A stretch of DNA of 37,361 nt, taken from the NCBI GenBank assembly GCA_019237115.1, contig JAFAHS010000466.1, forward strand, positions 1 to 37,361. Reading direction: 5' to 3'. Below the pieces are notes generated by a model. The model saw only the letters and a program-made list of their open reading frames with translations, was not told the origin of the DNA and made no database searches. Shown in pieces: positions 35,537-37,361 of this stretch. This DNA comes from Deltaproteobacteria bacterium. Its GTDB lineage: Bacteria > Desulfobacterota > Binatia > Binatales > Binataceae. A program made the position numbers and the translations under genes. Every line of letters starts with the position of its first letter. Position 1 is the stretch's first letter.

Positions 35537-35617
35537 GCGAGAGGCGGGACTTGAACCCGCACGCCTTGCGGCACTGGATCCTAAGTCCAGCGCGTCTGCC
35601 GTTCCGCCACTCTCGCT
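35537..35617 (-). tRNA. tRNA-Leu (anticodon UAG)
   Basis: On the minus strand the acceptor stem is GCGAGAG / CTCTCGC, the anticodon stem-loop CTGGA-CTTAGGA-TCCAG gives UAG, and the T arm GCGGG-TTCAAGT-CCCGC is perfect. The variable arm (TGCCGCAAGGCGT) is long, as expected for leucine. The discriminator is A. CCA is not encoded: the sequence after A is TCCAATA. The 3' half is the island attachment core. Confidence 0.93.
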
Positions 35618-35640
35618 TGGCGAATGAAACTATAAATAAA

Positions 35641-35928
35641 TCAGGCATTTACCGAAACTCTGACGTCGACCGCCCGAGAAGCTTCCCGATAGCTAGTGCC
35701 AGTTTGAGTGCCACTCCGTTTCAAAGTTTCGCCCCGAGCCAAGGCCTCTATCGCTTCACGGCGATGCCCGGGTGCCAAGTGAGCATACCTCGGAACCATC
35801 GCCAAGTCTCGCCAACCCCCAAGGCTCTGAACGGTCAGCAAATCGACTCCGGCCATCACGAGCCTCGATGCGAAGGTGTGCCGCAGAGTGTGAAACGAAA
35901 CGGTTCCAGTCAGCAATGAAAATGCCAA
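35641..35928 (-). pseudogene. Second tyrosine recombinase fragment (C-terminal)
   Basis: The minus strand encodes FHTLRHTFASRLVMAGVDLL, then TVQSLGGWRDLAMVPRYAHL and EAIEALARGE. It has the HxLRH motif, a GGW in place of the second His, and the nucleophile Tyr. No box I arginine or N-terminal domain precedes it, and upstream sequence is unrelated, so it is truncated. It ends 23 bp from the 5' end of tRNA-Leu and belongs to a different subfamily from the island integrase. It probably marks another integration at or near this tRNA. Confidence 0.7.
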
Positions 35929-36019
35929 TGATCGGGTGGTCGAGTATCTCGAAATTGTCGTTCAGCGACCCGATGACACCCCAGAAACCCTATGCGTTGC
36001 TCCACTCCAACCCGCGCGC

Positions 36020-36898
36020 CTAAGGGCGAGGACCGCTCTTCGCCCATTTGAAGACCTGCAGCGCGAGCGCCAGCACGGCCGCGAGTTCGGTCCACAAAAA
36101 CACCCAGAGATCTGCCCCGACACCGAGCGGCGGCGAGCCCGGTAGCGCGTTGCGCACCACTGGCAGCGCAAACACGATTGCGGCGAGAGCCCCGACCAAC
36201 GTCGCTTCCGGCCGGCGCACGTCGATGAACGTCAAGATGCCGATCGCCAGCGCACAACAGGCGAGCATGATCATGGCGCCATACGCGCAAAGCGCGAACA
36301 GTACAAAGGCGCCGCTGCGCGTGATCGCAGTTGTCAGCTCAACGTCATACGGGGGTCCGGGTTGGCTTGTCGTATGCAATTTGTAGCCGAGCACTCCTTC
36401 CCACATTGTGACCCTAACCGGGAGCCTGAGTGAGGACTTTCCCTCGAGGAGTTGGACGTCGAAGCGTGCCTGGTAAGCGTCCAGTGGATAGTGGGTGACG
36501 CTACCCTTATTCAGGTCGACCTCGAAGGTTGAGGTAGCGAGATGGTCAGCTGCCGCTAGCTTTACTTCCTCCACCGTGTCGTCGTGGGTGACCAATAAGG
36601 TCAGATCCCCCCGGTCCGAGGCGGTTCGAGCGTTTTTGCTGTTGGATATGCTTGGCGACAGATAGGCACGCATCTGCATCGCGTCGTTGAGCGCGTCGAT
36701 GCCGATCGGTTCGAGATAGACTTCCCCGGCCGGCTTGACCGGGCCGGGGGGGCCAAAATGGCGCTCGCTGGGTAGTTCCGTGACCCTGAAGTGGCGAACC
36801 ACACGGAGGTAGCCGGCTGTCAGCCCAATCAAGAACATCCCGAGCGCCAACAAGCGCATGTTTTGGCTGCGCGGCCGATACCGGTCCATCCTCCACAT
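36020..36898 (-). CDS. DUF4436-family membrane protein
   Basis: This 292-aa protein has an N-terminal membrane helix (MRLLALGMFLIGLTAGYLRV). An extracytoplasmic beta-rich domain follows (VYLEPIGIDALNDAMQMRAY, STFEVDLNKGSVTHYPLDAY, LPVRVTMWEGVLGYKLH). Three C-terminal helices come next (GAFVLFALCAYGAMIMLACC, LVGALAAIVFALPVVRNALP, DLWVFLWTELAAVLALALQV). The YPLDAY motif and the fold order fit DUF4436, whose function is unknown. The start is uncertain: ATG 36898 has no clear ribosome-binding site, and ATG 36889 has GGAGG directly abutting. The 5' part overlaps a fragment of a zinc-ribbon gene on the same strand. Confidence 0.75.
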   Translation of the reverse strand: MWRMDRYRPRSQNMRLLALGMFLIGLTAGYLRVVRHFRVTELPSERHFGPPGPVKPAGEVYLEPIGIDALNDAMQMRAYLSPSISNSKNARTASDRGDLTLLVTHDDTVEEVKLAAADHLATSTFEVDLNKGSVTHYPLDAYQARFDVQLLEGKSSLRLPVRVTMWEGVLGYKLHTTSQPGPPYDVELTTAITRSGAFVLFALCAYGAMIMLACCALAIGILTFIDVRRPEATLVGALAAIVFALPVVRNALPGSPPLGVGADLWVFLWTELAAVLALALQVFKWAKSGPRP

Positions 36899-37070
36899 CG
36901 CTGGCGCCCGTCGATGACCTACCCGATCTTCGAGTAACGCAGCAAGCGCCCCGTTTTGGGTTAAGGAGAGCTGCTTCGCCAGCCATCCGGCAACGTCTGG
37001 CCGACCGCCGCCACTCCTTACAGAATTTCGCCCGGTCCGAACTGTCAGCCTTGCACTTCGAACAGCGCAT
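36899..37070 (-). pseudogene. Zinc-ribbon gene fragment
   Basis: An ATG at 37070 with a strong GGAGGG 5 nt upstream opens MRCSKCKADSSDRAKFCKEW. This is the usual N-terminal zinc-ribbon start of adenylate-cyclase/AAA-type or other zinc-ribbon proteins, but the second CxxC pair is lost (CKEW instead of CxxC). The frame then runs as low-complexity sequence into DUF4436. It looks like the start of a gene whose body has been deleted. Confidence 0.45.
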
Positions 37071-37361
37071 CGCGCTCCCTCCGAGTGTCTAAAAGAAGAA
37101 TGGCGCTGGTGCTGAAATCGGAGCTGCGACGATAACTATCTACGCGACTTTTGGAGCTACTCGATTTGTCGGCGAGAAGTGCGGGAAACGGCGCGTTCGC
37201 CGCTTCGAGCTGGGCAAGACGTGCATTGCGCTCGTCTTCACGCGCTCTGCGCTTCCGCCAGGAAAGCTTGCCAATCTCGCGTGCGCCGTCATCTGAGGAG
37301 CCGACTTCTGCGTGACTTTCGCGTTTCTCCCGGGAACTTTCGGCTGCGTGAAGCGGCTAGC
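37071..37361. other. Right-edge sequence, unassigned
   Basis: On the minus strand a frame is open from a stop at 37357-37359 to a stop at 37045-37047 without ATG, GTG or TTG near its beginning. It is highly charged (REIGKLSWRKRRAREDERNA). It could be a decayed gene end. Nothing firm can be called. Confidence 0.25.

Larger units (their letters stand above)
30651..35587. mobile_element. tRNA-Leu-integrated genomic island, about 4.9 kb, integrase inactivated
   Basis: The island is bounded by the 50-bp direct repeat of the tRNA-Leu 3' half. The intact tRNA is at the right end and a tyrosine integrase remnant lies 108 bp inside it, the usual position. Cargo consists of a gene-poor kilobase, a possible zinc-ribbon ORF and the TIR-WD40 gene. 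The integrase carries an in-frame stop and has lost its N-terminus, so the element is probably fixed. Whether the whole interval entered together is inferred. Confidence 0.75.

Noticed and set aside
35439..35919. Plus-strand open frames across tRNA-Leu and the second integrase fragment
   Set aside because: They are antisense to the tRNA and to a recognisable recombinase fragment.
1..37361. CRISPR arrays, rRNA genes, replication origin
   Set aside because: No regularly spaced repeats with spacers, rRNA-like sequence or origin-type boxes were seen on reading both strands.

Overview
The window is a GC-rich chromosomal segment from a Gram-negative bacterium. Envelope genes (an AsmA-family protein and two OmpA-domain lipoproteins) point to an outer membrane. 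The mix of a winged-helix/AAA/TPR regulator, an F420-type LLM oxidoreductase, LigD-type end-joining parts, a DUF4436 protein and a large secreted protein suggests an uncultured soil lineage such as Binatota or Acidobacteriota. That placement is an impression from gene content and is not demonstrated here.

Layout. (1) 1-8700 is regulatory. A winged-helix/AAA/TPR regulator on the minus strand runs off the left edge. Divergent to it are two paralogous stand-alone proteins (3262-4392 and 7576-8700), built from a domain that usually sits at the C-terminus of AAA/TPR regulators. They bracket a four-PAS sigma-54 activator and a small STAS protein. (2) 8909-14733 is a patchwork: small hypothetical genes, an NTF2-like gene, a FUSC-type membrane protein and a zinc alcohol dehydrogenase. 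A ~445-bp direct duplication (9018-9465 and 12461-12905) carries a conserved hairpin, a short ORF and the end of a small gene; a frameshifted FAH-hydrolase remnant abuts the second copy. (3) 14789-17138 holds an ABC ATPase without a visible permease and decayed TylF-like methyltransferase sequence. (4) 17242-19665 is a tail-to-tail pair of an ATP-dependent DNA ligase and a LigD-type polymerase, the two halves of a bacterial end-joining enzyme, without Ku in view. (5) 20121-29421 holds a secreted protein, two OmpA lipoproteins, an AsmA protein, a small membrane protein, an LLM oxidoreductase, a PGPGW remnant and sizeable gene-poor gaps. (6) 29422-30567 is a NicC-like flavin monooxygenase.

(7) 30651-35617 is the clearest accessory element. 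A 50-bp copy of the 3' half of tRNA-Leu (30651-30700) and an intact tRNA-Leu (35537-35617) flank about 4.9 kb. Inside are a TIR-transmembrane-WD40 protein of 969 aa and a nonsense-mutated tyrosine integrase next to the tRNA. This is the structure of an integrated island that has lost its integrase but kept a cargo gene resembling a defence or signalling effector. (8) Right of the tRNA are a second integrase remnant, a DUF4436 membrane protein and a zinc-ribbon fragment.

The two candidates for undescribed biology are the stand-alone paralog / sigma-54 activator / STAS cluster, and the tRNA-Leu island with its TIR-WD40 cargo. The duplicated structured element at 9263 and 12702 is a third, smaller candidate. 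Frameshifted genes are common here; without reads I cannot tell true decay from assembly error.
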